Shown: positions 1 through 5,107, counted from the stretch's first letter. The stretch: DNA of 5,114 bases from Prevotellaceae bacterium (GCA_031275145.1 JAISPE010000174.1:1-5114); one strand, 5' to 3'. Made by a program: numbers and translations. Notes: generated by a model from the letters alone, not told the origin.

Positions 1-836
1 TGAAAAATTTATTCATATATGGAAAATATTTACTCTGTGCGGGTAAATATGGTGTCGCCAAAATTTTGGCGATGGCGATTTTGATAAACCTGAATTTTAC
101 AGGTTACGGACAGGACTGTACCAAACTGGACCCGGGAAAAATAGAAGGATCTCAAAAAGTATGCTATGGAAGCGGGGCGAAAGAAAAAATACAATCTGTT
201 TCTCCACCTACAGTCAGTGGCGATGTCCCTGATGAATATGTATGGCAACGTCGCACTTTCGACCCTAATACTAATGAATGGAGTAAATGGATTGACTATA
301 TTTGGGGTGATGTAATGGCTCCTGATGCTCTTGTTGATGCGACATTCACTCAAACGACAGAAATACGTCGTCGGGCGATTTACGGCGAGTGCAAAAAATA
401 TAGCAATACCATAACCATAACGGTCAATCCTTTACCGGAAGCGCCACAAATAGAGGAAAATAATGTAGTATGTTTTGACGGGAAAACGCACACTGTAAAA
501 TTTATTTCTCTTCCTGTTGATGGAGAGAAGATTATCTGGTATGAAAACGCAACAGGATCCGAACCGGCGAATGAGCCAAATCAGCAAGAGCCCGGAACTG
601 CAACAGCCTACGCTGCGACCAGAATAACTGAGACAGGCTGCGAAAGCGAGCGCGTAGAAGTTACGGTAACGGTAAATGCATCTCCGAACACAGAGGCGCT
701 ACAGGAGTTACAGGAAATAAAAGATGTAACCGAATGTTACAACGGACAGGAATATAAAGACAATATTTTGCCGGTGTTAGCCGGTTTAAAATTCAGTTAC
801 CGGTTATTCGTGTTTTCCGTAAAAAATTTAACTTAA
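1..836 (+). CDS. secreted Ig-like repeat protein, 5' end at window edge, probably 3'-truncated
   Basis: The reading frame is open from the first base. Bases 1-2 are TG followed by AAA AAT TTA, so the true start is very probably an NTG codon whose first base lies just outside the window. That gives about 278 residues beginning MKNLFIYGKY. The alternative TTG (66) or ATG (72) starts would cut off the charged n-region of the signal peptide. The N-terminus has Lys residues, then a hydrophobic stretch (ILAMAILI, about residues 22-29), with likely cleavage near GYG-QDC (residues 35-40), so export is likely. Two extracellular Ig-like modules follow: residues about 50-143 (VCYG..., ending YSNTITITV) and about 155-226 (VVCFDG, WYENATG, GCESERVEVTVTV), the second resembling CHU_C-associated Ig-like domains. 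A third module starts with ECYNG (about residue 246) but ends within roughly 30 residues. No C-terminal sorting domain or anchor is present, and neither other forward frame continues past the stop. Probably a remnant of a larger surface adhesin-type protein; its ligand is unknown. Confidence 0.75.
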   Translation, partial: KNLFIYGKYLLCAGKYGVAKILAMAILINLNFTGYGQDCTKLDPGKIEGSQKVCYGSGAKEKIQSVSPPTVSGDVPDEYVWQRRTFDPNTNEWSKWIDYIWGDVMAPDALVDATFTQTTEIRRRAIYGECKKYSNTITITVNPLPEAPQIEENNVVCFDGKTHTVKFISLPVDGEKIIWYENATGSEPANEPNQQEPGTATAYAATRITETGCESERVEVTVTVNASPNTEALQELQEIKDVTECYNGQEYKDNILPVLAGLKFSYRLFVFSVKNLT

Positions 837-858
837 AACAGATTTTTTCAAAAAAGAG

Positions 859-888
859 TTTGCATTAAAAAAATAAACATTATCTTTG
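859..888 (+). promoter_or_regulatory. Bacteroidota-type housekeeping promoter (TTTG-N18-TATCTTTG)
   Basis: TTTG lies at 859-862 and TATCTTTG at 881-888, separated by 18 bases. This matches the -33/-7 promoter described for Bacteroides (TTTG and TAnnTTTG). Transcription would begin around 893-896, about 25 bases before the ATG at 920. It is one of the two best promoter matches in the window, yet what lies downstream is a frame-interrupted ORF and repeats rather than an intact gene. Confidence 0.7.
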
Positions 889-986
889 CGCCGTTGTTTT
901 ATAAAATTTTTATTGATAAATGAACATTAAAACCCGGATACAGTACAGAAGACTGGCAGGAAAATATCCTGAGTTGTTAATGTTTA

Positions 987-998
987 CCCCCCCCCCCC
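987..998 (+). repeat. homopolymer run of 12 C
   Basis: Twelve consecutive C lie 67 bases downstream of the ATG at 920 and inside that ORF. The modulo-3 length sets the frame. By direct reading, 12 C leads to a stop at 1007, 13 C leads to a stop a few codons further on (ending NLLNII), and 11 or 14 C opens the long frame. Runs of this kind slip readily during replication and also during sequencing or assembly. Confidence 0.95.
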
Positions 999-1163
999 GA
1001 ATTTGCTGAATATCATATAATTGCGCCCGTTTCTCCGTTTATGGACACCGTAGCGGCTACGGAAAGGACTGTCGAAGGTTCGCAGCTGTTACATACGGTT
1101 ACACTGAATACCGTCGGAATATACGGGTACGCGGGTGAATTTTCCGGAGATGTCCCGAAGATT

Positions 1164-1373
1164 TCAAATTATAATTTGAAACTCTCAAATTATAATTTCA
1201 GGACTTCAAATTATAATTTGCAACCCTCACGGTATACCTTCAAGGCTTCAAATTATAATTTGCAACCCTCAAATTATAATTTCAGGACTTCAAATTATAT
1301 CCTCAAGGCGTCGGGATATACCCCGAAACCTTCAACATCCGTCTGCGAAACAGGCGGATACAGCCTGAAATCC
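1164..1373 (+). repeat. 21-bp tandem array with palindromic AT core (about 10 copies)
   Basis: Units start exactly every 21 bases at 1164, 1185, 1206, 1227, 1248, 1269, 1290, 1311, 1332 and 1353. Five copies (1, 2, 3, 5, 6) contain the perfect 12-bp palindrome AAATTATAATTT. Copies 2 and 6 are identical to each other, as are copies 3 and 5; copies 9 and 10 are degenerate. Because 21 is a multiple of 3, the frame is kept and encodes heptapeptides of the form S-[NRG]-Y-[NT]-x-[KRQ]-x. The palindromic centres are two helical turns apart. The array could be a coding minisatellite, a protein-binding array, or both. Confidence 0.9.
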
Positions 1374-1378
1374 GCTAT

Positions 1379-1412
1379 CCTTCGTCGTTGCGACGGCGCA
1401 ATCCGAAGCAAT
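1379..1412 (+). repeat. dispersed repeat, copy a (CCGAAGCAAT family)
   Basis: This 34-base segment matches 1658-1691 at 32 of 34 positions. It contains a small dyad (CGTCG TTG CGACG) and ends with CCGAAGCAAT followed by GACGAT. It belongs to the same family as the inverted copies at 1712-1746 and 2266-2300. Such GAAGCAATCC/CGTCATTGCGA repeats are intergenic and often give rise to spurious ORF calls. Confidence 0.7.
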
Positions 1413-1467
1413 GACGATAGAGTTGGGGTTTCTTCATCGCTGTATGCTTTGACAAGCCTTTACCCGA

Positions 1468-1506
1468 CTCTTCGTCATTGCATGTTGTCCGGCTCTTCGT
1501 CATTGC
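1468..1506 (+). repeat. short direct repeat, CTCTTCGTCATTGC twice
   Basis: The 14-mer CTCTTCGTCATTGC occurs at 1468-1481 and 1493-1506, 25 bases apart. The second copy continues into GAAGCAA, so these look like fragments of the TCATTGCGA...GAAGCAA dispersed repeat family seen nearby. Confidence 0.6.
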
Positions 1507-1514
1507 GAAGCAAA

Positions 1515-1652
1515 GGCATCCCGTTAGGGATGCCCCGCTCGGTAGAAAACCGGTATTGTCCTGTTTTGCATCCCGTCAGGGATGCATCCCTAACGGGATG
1601 CAATATATCGTCGCCGGTCATTCTACCGAGCGATGCATCCCTAACGGGATGC
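1515..1652. repeat. nested palindrome of four GCATCCC/GGGATGC units
   Basis: Four stem-loop units with GCATCCC and GGGATGC arms lie at 1515-1534 (loop GTTA), 1568-1585 (GTCA), 1584-1601 (TAAC) and 1635-1652 (TAAC). The outer two are in opposite orientation, and each adjoins an arm of a perfect 12-bp inverted repeat (CGCTCGGTAGAA at 1536-1547, TTCTACCGAGCG at 1621-1632). The whole 138 bases therefore form one large palindrome with a central tandem pair. No ORF here looks like a protein. The structure resembles a small non-autonomous mobile element or a REP/BIME-like composite, but no transposase is present. Confidence 0.75.
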
Positions 1653-1657
1653 GCGAC

Positions 1658-1746
1658 CCTTCGTCGTTGCGACGGCGCAGCCCGAAGCAATCCGGAAAGC
1701 CGTGGATTTCCGGATTGCTTCGTCGCTGCGCTCCCCGCAATAACGA
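1658..1746. repeat. long inverted pair of GAAGCAATCC repeats (copies b and c)
   Basis: Copy b (1658-1691, forward) and copy c (1712-1746, reverse) face each other. The inner arms 1684-1698 and 1707-1721 are perfectly complementary over 15 bp (GAAGCAATCCGGAAA) around an 8-base loop at 1699-1706. Complementarity resumes outward with GCGCAG (1675-1680) and CTGCGC (1726-1731). Transcribed RNA would fold into a strong hairpin. Copy c agrees with 2266-2300 at 33 of 35 positions. Confidence 0.8.
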
Positions 1747-1753
1747 CCCGTCG

Positions 1754-1791
1754 CTTTATTGACCGTAAGCTAAAGCATACGGTTAATAAAG
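1754..1791. repeat. stem-loop, 14-bp stem
   Basis: 1754-1767 (CTTTATTGACCGTA) pairs with 1778-1791 (TACGGTTAATAAAG), with a single G-T position that would be a wobble pair in RNA. The 10-base loop contains a further GC...GC pair. No T-run follows, so a simple intrinsic terminator is unlikely. It sits between other repeat elements and may be part of the same composite. Confidence 0.6.
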
Positions 1792-1905
1792 TGTCGTCCC
1801 TGCGGGACTTGTCATACAGTCCGGTCATGTTAATCATAAACCCTGAATCAGGTTCATGGACAGAAATCAGCGGTTCAGACAATAATCGCTTTTTGTAATG
1901 TACTC
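1792..1905. other. non-coding repeat-island segment with minor dyads
   Basis: No convincing gene is seen. Small dyads occur at 1796-1808 (GTCCC TGC GGGAC) and 1842-1852 (CCTGA A TCAGG). The sequence around 1826-1890 looks like another dispersed Bacteroidota intergenic repeat, but only one copy lies in this window, so this cannot be shown here. Confidence 0.35.
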
Positions 1906-1911
1906 CCCTCG

Positions 1912-1980
1912 CTCGGCGTAGTCTCCAGACTACGTCGAGTTCAAAGCAAAGCTCCCGCTTTGCACAAGTCTGGAGACTTG
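1912..1980. repeat. cluster of three short hairpins
   Basis: Three adjacent hairpins are visible: 1912-1924 with 1927-1939 (12 of 13 paired, core GTAGTCT CC AGACTAC), 1946-1952 with 1957-1963 (GCAAAGC TCCC GCTTTGC), and 1965-1971 with 1974-1980 (CAAGTCT GG AGACTTG). The first and third share the AGTCT/AGACT core. They lead into the CGTAGCG hairpin element at 1986. Confidence 0.75.
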
Positions 1981-1985
1981 CTTTT

Positions 1986-2020
1986 AGCTTCGACGTAGCG
2001 AGGACGCTACGTCGAGCGAA
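1986..2020. repeat. 35-bp hairpin element, left copy
   Basis: CGACGTAGCG (1991-2000) and CGCTACGTCG (2005-2014) form a perfect 10-bp stem around AGGA, flanked by CTTCG and GCGAA. The element recurs at 2359-2393 with two differences in 35 bases. The two copies bracket the second 21-bp array and one GAAGCAATCC repeat. Confidence 0.8.
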
Positions 2021-2023
2021 GGG

Positions 2024-2239
2024 TTCCTGCAACACAGACCCGAGTTCCTGCAACACAGACCCGTGTTCCTGCGACACAGACCCGTGTTCCTGCAGCGCAG
2101 ACCCGTGTTCCTGACGCGCAGACCCGTGTTCCTGACGCGCAGACCTGAGTTCCTGACGCGCAGACCTGAGTTCCTGCGGCGCAGACCCGAGCTCCTGACG
2201 CGCAGACCTGAGTTCCTGAGGCGCAGACCCGTGTTCCTG
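2024..2239. repeat. GC-rich 21-bp tandem array, just over 10 copies
   Basis: TTCCTG (once CTCCTG) recurs with an exact 21-base period at 2024, 2045, 2066, 2087, 2108, 2129, 2150, 2171, 2192, 2213 and 2234. There are no length variants, and substitutions fall mainly at the same few positions. Since 21 is a multiple of 3, long repetitive frames appear on both strands (heptapeptides such as RNTGLRV on the minus strand, FLTRRPV on the plus). They have no start, promoter or non-repetitive domain to support them, so I treat the array as a non-coding minisatellite. Confidence 0.9.
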
Positions 2240-2265
2240 CGCAGGGAGCAAAAGATTTTTTGCCT

Positions 2266-2300
2266 GGATTGCTTCGTCGCTGCGCTCCTCGCAATGACGA
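2266..2300 (-). repeat. dispersed repeat, copy d (GGATTGCTTCGTC family)
   Basis: The segment begins GGATTGCTTCGTCGCTGCGC and ends CGCAATGACGA. It is the same family and orientation as copy c at 1712-1746 (33 of 35 identical). It immediately follows the GC-rich 21-bp array. Repeats close to this sequence are frequent between genes in several bacterial groups and commonly produce false small ORFs. Confidence 0.75.
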
Positions 2301-2358
2301 TGAGACGGAAAACAGTTTTCTGCAAAAAAAACTCACAATTCTCACCCGTTTGATGTAT

Positions 2359-2393
2359 AGCTTCGACGTAGCGGGGACGCTACGCCGAGCGAA
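2359..2393. repeat. 35-bp hairpin element, right copy
   Basis: This repeats the element at 1986-2020 in the same orientation with two substitutions. The stem CGTAGCG (2367-2373) and CGCTACG (2378-2384) surrounds GGGA. The substitutions weaken the outer stem slightly. Confidence 0.8.
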
Positions 2394-2418
2394 AGAAACA
2401 GCCCGGAATTAACCGATC

Positions 2419-2487
2419 TGTAAATTATGAAAATTTTGTAAATTATGTCAAAAAAAATCTGTCCGGAAAAGAATTTTGTTCATTCTG
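2419..2487 (+). promoter_or_regulatory. putative operator: repeated TGTAAATTATG motif
   Basis: TGTAAATTATG occurs at 2419-2429 and 2437-2447, and a diverged form, TGTTCATTCTG, at 2477-2487. The second and third copies sit in a larger imperfect 40-base tandem duplication (AATTTTGT..ATT.TGTC followed by an A-run, at about 2432-2458 and 2472-2498). The third copy overlaps the -33 element of the operon promoter, so a bound protein could block or modulate transcription. Which protein, if any, is unknown. Confidence 0.4.
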
Positions 2488-2507
2488 TCAAAAAAAAAAT
2501 ATATTTG
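2474..2507 (+). promoter_or_regulatory. promoter of the response regulator-kinase operon
   Basis: TTTTG at 2474-2478 and TATATTTG at 2500-2507, spaced by 21 bases, fit the Bacteroidota -33/-7 consensus. Transcription would start only about 8-12 bases before the ATG at 2522, giving a nearly leaderless mRNA. No clear Shine-Dalgarno sequence is present (only AAGGA directly before the start). Confidence 0.65.
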
Positions 2508-2521
2508 CAAAAAATAAGGAT

Positions 2522-3883
2522 ATGAAAAAGGGTAAGATTTTAATAATAGATGACAACGAAGATGTGCTGCTTGCATTGAATCTTCTGTTGAAATCTCATG
2601 TGGAACAGGTAAAGATAAGCACGGAGCCGGAACGTATAGAGCATTATATAACGACTTTCTATCCTGACGTCATATTGCTTGACATGAACTTTAACCGTGA
2701 TGCTATCAGCGGACAGGAGGGTTTCTACTGGCTGGAAAAGATAAAGCGAACAGACCCCGATATTGTGGTGGTTTTTATCACTGCGTATGCCGACATGGAT
2801 AAGGCGATACAGGCAATCAAAGCCGGAGCATCGGATTTTATCCCCAAACCCTGGGAAAAGGAAAAACTGCTGGCAACAATTTTCTCCGCTCTGGAACTGC
2901 ACAACAGCAGAATCGAAGTAAAGCATCTTAGACAGCAAATCTCGGCGCTGGCCACGCCTTCCGGGAGTGGAAAATATGAAATCATAGGCGACAGCAAGGT
3001 TATGACGGATATTTTCGACACGATAGAAAAACTGCGCGGTACTGATGCCAATATTCTGATCCTTGGCGAAAACGGAACGGGAAAAGACCTTATCGCCCGC
3101 GAAATTCACAGAAAATCGTTGCGGAGTGAGGAAATTTTTGTCGCCCTGGACCTCGGCTCCGTTTCCGAATCGCTGTTCGAAAGCGAACTGTTCGGATATA
3201 AAAAAGGCGCTTTCACCGATGCGCATCACGATAAACCCGGAAGGCTGGAGGTCGCCGCCGGCGGTACTCTGTTTATGGACGAAATCGGAAACCTGTCGCT
3301 TTCAATGCAAATGAAATTATTGACAGCCATCGAAAAACGCGAAATCATTCCTCTCGGAGATAACCGTCCTGTACCGATAGACGTGCGTTTCATATCCGCT
3401 ACAAACGTGAATATCCGCGAAATGGTGGCCGACAAAAAATTCAGGCAGGACCTGCTTTACCGTATAAATACCATCGAAATACATGTACCCCCTCTTAGAG
3501 AGCGCGGCAATGATGTCCTGCTGCTTATCGATCATTTTTTCAACCGTTTCAACCGCAAATACAATAAAAACCTGAAAGGTATATCGAGAGAAGCAAAGAC
3601 AAAACTGCAAAACTATCTGTGGCCCGGCAACGTACGCGAACTCGAACATACAATGGAACGCGCTGTAATACTTGCCGAAAAAAGTACTCTGGGAGTGGAA
3701 AACTTTATATTTACGCCTGCGGCTTCAAAAAAACTGCGTGAAGAATTTAATCTCGGCAAACTTGAACAGGCAGCCGTCGAACGCGCTTTCCGTCAGGCCG
3801 AAGGAAATATAAGTCTGGCAGCCGAACTGCTGGGCATTACACGTTATGCACTGTATAGAAAACTTGAGAAATTCGGAATATGA
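2522..3883 (+). CDS. NtrC-family sigma-54-dependent response regulator (REC, AAA+, Fis HTH)
   Basis: A cytoplasmic transcription activator of 453 residues, normal for the family. The receiver domain covers residues about 5-125, with acidic pocket D10/D11, phospho-acceptor D54 (VILLDM), T87 and K109 (IPKPW). The AAA+ domain spans about 152-385: Walker A GENGTGKD (182-189), the sigma-54-contacting loop as GAFTDA (229-234) where GAFTGA is the textbook form, Walker B GGTLFMDE (247-254), FRQDLLYR with candidate arginine fingers R308 and R314, and sensor II WPGNVRELE (367-375). A Fis-type helix-turn-helix ends the protein (about 413-453, GNISLAAELLGITRYALYRK). Phosphorylation by the downstream kinase should trigger oligomerisation and ATP-driven opening of sigma-54 RNA polymerase complexes. 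The ATG at 2522 fits the promoter position and the start of the receiver domain. The stop overlaps the kinase start. Target genes cannot be read from this window. Confidence 0.95.
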   Translation: MKKGKILIIDDNEDVLLALNLLLKSHVEQVKISTEPERIEHYITTFYPDVILLDMNFNRDAISGQEGFYWLEKIKRTDPDIVVVFITAYADMDKAIQAIKAGASDFIPKPWEKEKLLATIFSALELHNSRIEVKHLRQQISALATPSGSGKYEIIGDSKVMTDIFDTIEKLRGTDANILILGENGTGKDLIAREIHRKSLRSEEIFVALDLGSVSESLFESELFGYKKGAFTDAHHDKPGRLEVAAGGTLFMDEIGNLSLSMQMKLLTAIEKREIIPLGDNRPVPIDVRFISATNVNIREMVADKKFRQDLLYRINTIEIHVPPLRERGNDVLLLIDHFFNRFNRKYNKNLKGISREAKTKLQNYLWPGNVRELEHTMERAVILAEKSTLGVENFIFTPAASKKLREEFNLGKLEQAAVERAFRQAEGNISLAAELLGITRYALYRKLEKFGI

Positions 3884-4863
3884 ACCAGTCTAAAACCATT
3901 ATTTTCAAAACGGTTTTTACAGTAATATTAACTGTTTCTTCCACTCTATGTATTATTAAGGAATATTATTCTTTCGCAATACTGTCGATGCTGACAATCA
4001 TTGCGCTTGTTTTCTCAATGCTGGCGGATTACCGTAAATCGACACGGCTGATGGAACAGATGATTATGAATATAAAATACGGCGACCTCAGTATTTCATT
4101 CCCGTCAAACCTGAAAAAGAGCGGTAAAGACCTCGGCAATTCAATGAACGAGGCGCTCGAAATATTCAGGTCGCGTCTTTACGAATCCATCATTTCGAAA
4201 GCAGAAACCGAAGCATGGCAAAAACTTATACGCGTCATGACTCATGAAATAATGAATTCGGTCGCTCCCATTATCTCGCTTTCGGAAACTATCACCGAAC
4301 GGACGGATGACGATTTAAACGAAGAGAGATACGGGGAAATGATGGCGGCAATGCAATCCATACACCGCCGCAGCAAAGGACTGCTCGATTTTGTTGAAAA
4401 TTACAGGAAACTGACCCGTATCCCGATGCCGGTAATGCGGTTTTTCTATGTGAACGAACTTTTTATGGATATCCGGAATCTGTTCGCCACGGAAACAATA
4501 CCCGTCTCCTTTTTTGCCCGGCCTGCGGATATAAGACTTTACGCCGACCGTTCGCTGATAGAACAGGCGCTTATAAACCTGTTGAAAAACGCACTGGATG
4601 CCTGTCGCGATACGGCTGCGCCACTGATTTCCGTCCATGCTTTCCTGGAAAGAGGGAAATGTGTTATGACCGTGACGGATAACGGACGGGGTATTGTCCC
4701 GCACGCTCTCGACCGTATTTTCGTCCCGTTTTTTACGACCAAACAGGGCGGATCGGGTATCGGCCTCAGCCTTTGCCGCCAAATCATAAACCGCCATAAC
4801 GGAACAATATCCGTAACATCCATACCCGATGAAAAAACGGTATTTACTGTTAAATTCGACTGA
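3880..4863 (+). CDS. membrane histidine kinase, NtrB/NtrY-like, short form
   Basis: A 327-residue sensor kinase whose ATG overlaps the regulator's TGA (ATGA, 3880-3883), indicating translational coupling and a cognate pair. Two transmembrane helices (about residues 7-26 and 31-49) are joined by only a few residues (KEYYS), leaving almost no periplasmic part. A linker (50-112) is followed by the DHp helix with H122 in RVMTHEIMNSVAP. The HATPase domain has the N box LINLLKNALDA (N233, N237), G1 box DNGRGI (267-272), F box FVPFFTTK (281-288) and G2 box GGSGIGL (290-296). All catalytic motifs are intact. From memory, related Bacteroidota kinases in this genomic position are longer, with a PAS-like region between linker and DHp; here EAWQKLIRV follows the linker directly, so that region seems absent. 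The signal is unknown and may be sensed within the membrane or through a partner. Confidence 0.93.
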   Translation: MNQSKTIIFKTVFTVILTVSSTLCIIKEYYSFAILSMLTIIALVFSMLADYRKSTRLMEQMIMNIKYGDLSISFPSNLKKSGKDLGNSMNEALEIFRSRLYESIISKAETEAWQKLIRVMTHEIMNSVAPIISLSETITERTDDDLNEERYGEMMAAMQSIHRRSKGLLDFVENYRKLTRIPMPVMRFFYVNELFMDIRNLFATETIPVSFFARPADIRLYADRSLIEQALINLLKNALDACRDTAAPLISVHAFLERGKCVMTVTDNGRGIVPHALDRIFVPFFTTKQGGSGIGLSLCRQIINRHNGTISVTSIPDEKTVFTVKFD

Positions 4864-4981
4864 TTTTTTGAGAGAAATTTTACCGTTTTTTTATTTTTAA
4901 GTGAAGGAAAATTAATAAAGTGTAACAGTTTCTCCTGCAGGGCAAGGTGTTCAAACGTATACAAAAAACCTCGTTTACACC
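4864..4981 (+). terminator. intergenic tail with possible weak stem-loop
   Basis: No classical GC-rich hairpin plus T-run follows the kinase stop. T-rich stretches lie at 4864-4900. A bulged stem occurs at 4946-4957 with 4972-4981 (GGTGT and AAACG against CGTTT and ACACC, 14-base loop), followed by TAATTTT. It may end the operon transcript, but it is weak evidence. Confidence 0.25.
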
Positions 4982-5002
4982 TAATTTTCCAAACAAACCA
5001 AC

Positions 5003-5107
5003 CTTTCATATAACTAAAATGTAACCGATTAATATTTAATCATTTTAGTTATTTATTTTTTTGAATTAACCCGGTTAATGGGGTACTTTCATATAACTAA
5101 AATGTAA
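5003..5107. repeat. direct and inverted repeats of ATAACTAAAATG
   Basis: A 22-base direct repeat lies at 5003-5024 and 5086-5107. Its core ATAACTAAAATG (5010-5021 and 5093-5104) also occurs inverted at 5041-5052, so the first two copies can form a 12-bp stem around a 19-base loop that itself holds a dyad (GATTAA TAT TTAATC, 5027-5041). A T-rich run follows the stem, then another dyad at 5065-5079 (ATTAACC C GGTTAAT). It could be a regulatory region for the next gene, an AT-rich terminator, or the edge of an element. The window ends here. Confidence 0.7.

Larger units (their letters stand above)
920..1898 (+). pseudogene. unrecognised ORF interrupted at a poly-C tract, running into heptapeptide repeats
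   Basis: The ATG at 920 follows the promoter at 859-888. It reads MNIKTRIQYRRLAGKYPELL, then Thr-Pro-Pro-Pro-Arg-Ile-Cys and a TGA at 1007-1009. Dropping one C from the 12-C run restores a frame through EFAEYHIIAPVSPF to the in-frame ATG at 1041 and on to a stop at 1896-1898 (about 325 residues). The part after the tract (about 1000-1160: HIIAPVSPF, TVAATERTVEG, TVGIYGYAGEFSGDVP) looks protein-like but I do not recognise it. It is followed by ten degenerate heptapeptides (SNYNLKL, SNYNFRT, SNYNLQP and so on). From about 1375 the frame only crosses dispersed DNA repeats, so that C-terminus is unlikely to be a real protein. No signal peptide is seen. It may be a decayed gene, a phase-variable gene in the OFF state, or a sequencing error in the homopolymer. 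An annotator might instead start a CDS at 1041. Confidence 0.4.

Noticed and set aside
30..353. Minus-strand ORF of 107 residues
   Set aside because: It is antisense to the Ig-like protein, with no promoter or domain.
843..856. TTTTTTCAAAAAA as a terminator for the first gene
   Set aside because: The stem is only A-T with a one-base loop, too weak for an intrinsic terminator.
1478..1762. Plus-strand frame containing HPVRDAPLGR and IPNGM
   Set aside because: These peptides are translations of the GCATCCC/GGGATGC palindromes, not a protein family.
1164..2239. CRISPR array
   Set aside because: The repeats are directly adjacent with no unique spacers and a 21-base period. No cas gene is present.
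1475..2251. Long minus-strand frame with repeated QELRSAR/QEHGSA residues
   Set aside because: It is composed of the 21-bp array and dispersed palindromes read in frame. It has no non-repetitive domain and no promoter.
1984..2353. Other frames over the GC-rich array on both strands (RNTGLRV, VCASGTR, FLTRRPV repeats)
   Set aside because: A period divisible by 3 keeps several frames open at once. Overlapping frames on both strands argue against any one being a gene.
2490..2510. Sigma-54 promoter before the regulator (TTTGCA resembling a -12 element)
   Set aside because: The GG expected 10 bases upstream of GC falls in an A-run. The -33/-7 type promoter explains the site better.
2540..3229. 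Minus-strand ORF of 229 residues
   Set aside because: It is antisense to the receiver and AAA+ domains of a clear response regulator and has no recognisable motif.
4315..5009. Two overlapping minus-strand ORFs at the kinase 3' end
   Set aside because: They are shadows of the kinase HATPase region, with Cys- and Phe-rich compositions unlike real proteins.
5057..5091. Promoter for a gene beyond the window (TTTG then TACTTTCA)
   Set aside because: The -7 element has two mismatches at conserved positions, and no downstream gene is visible to support it.
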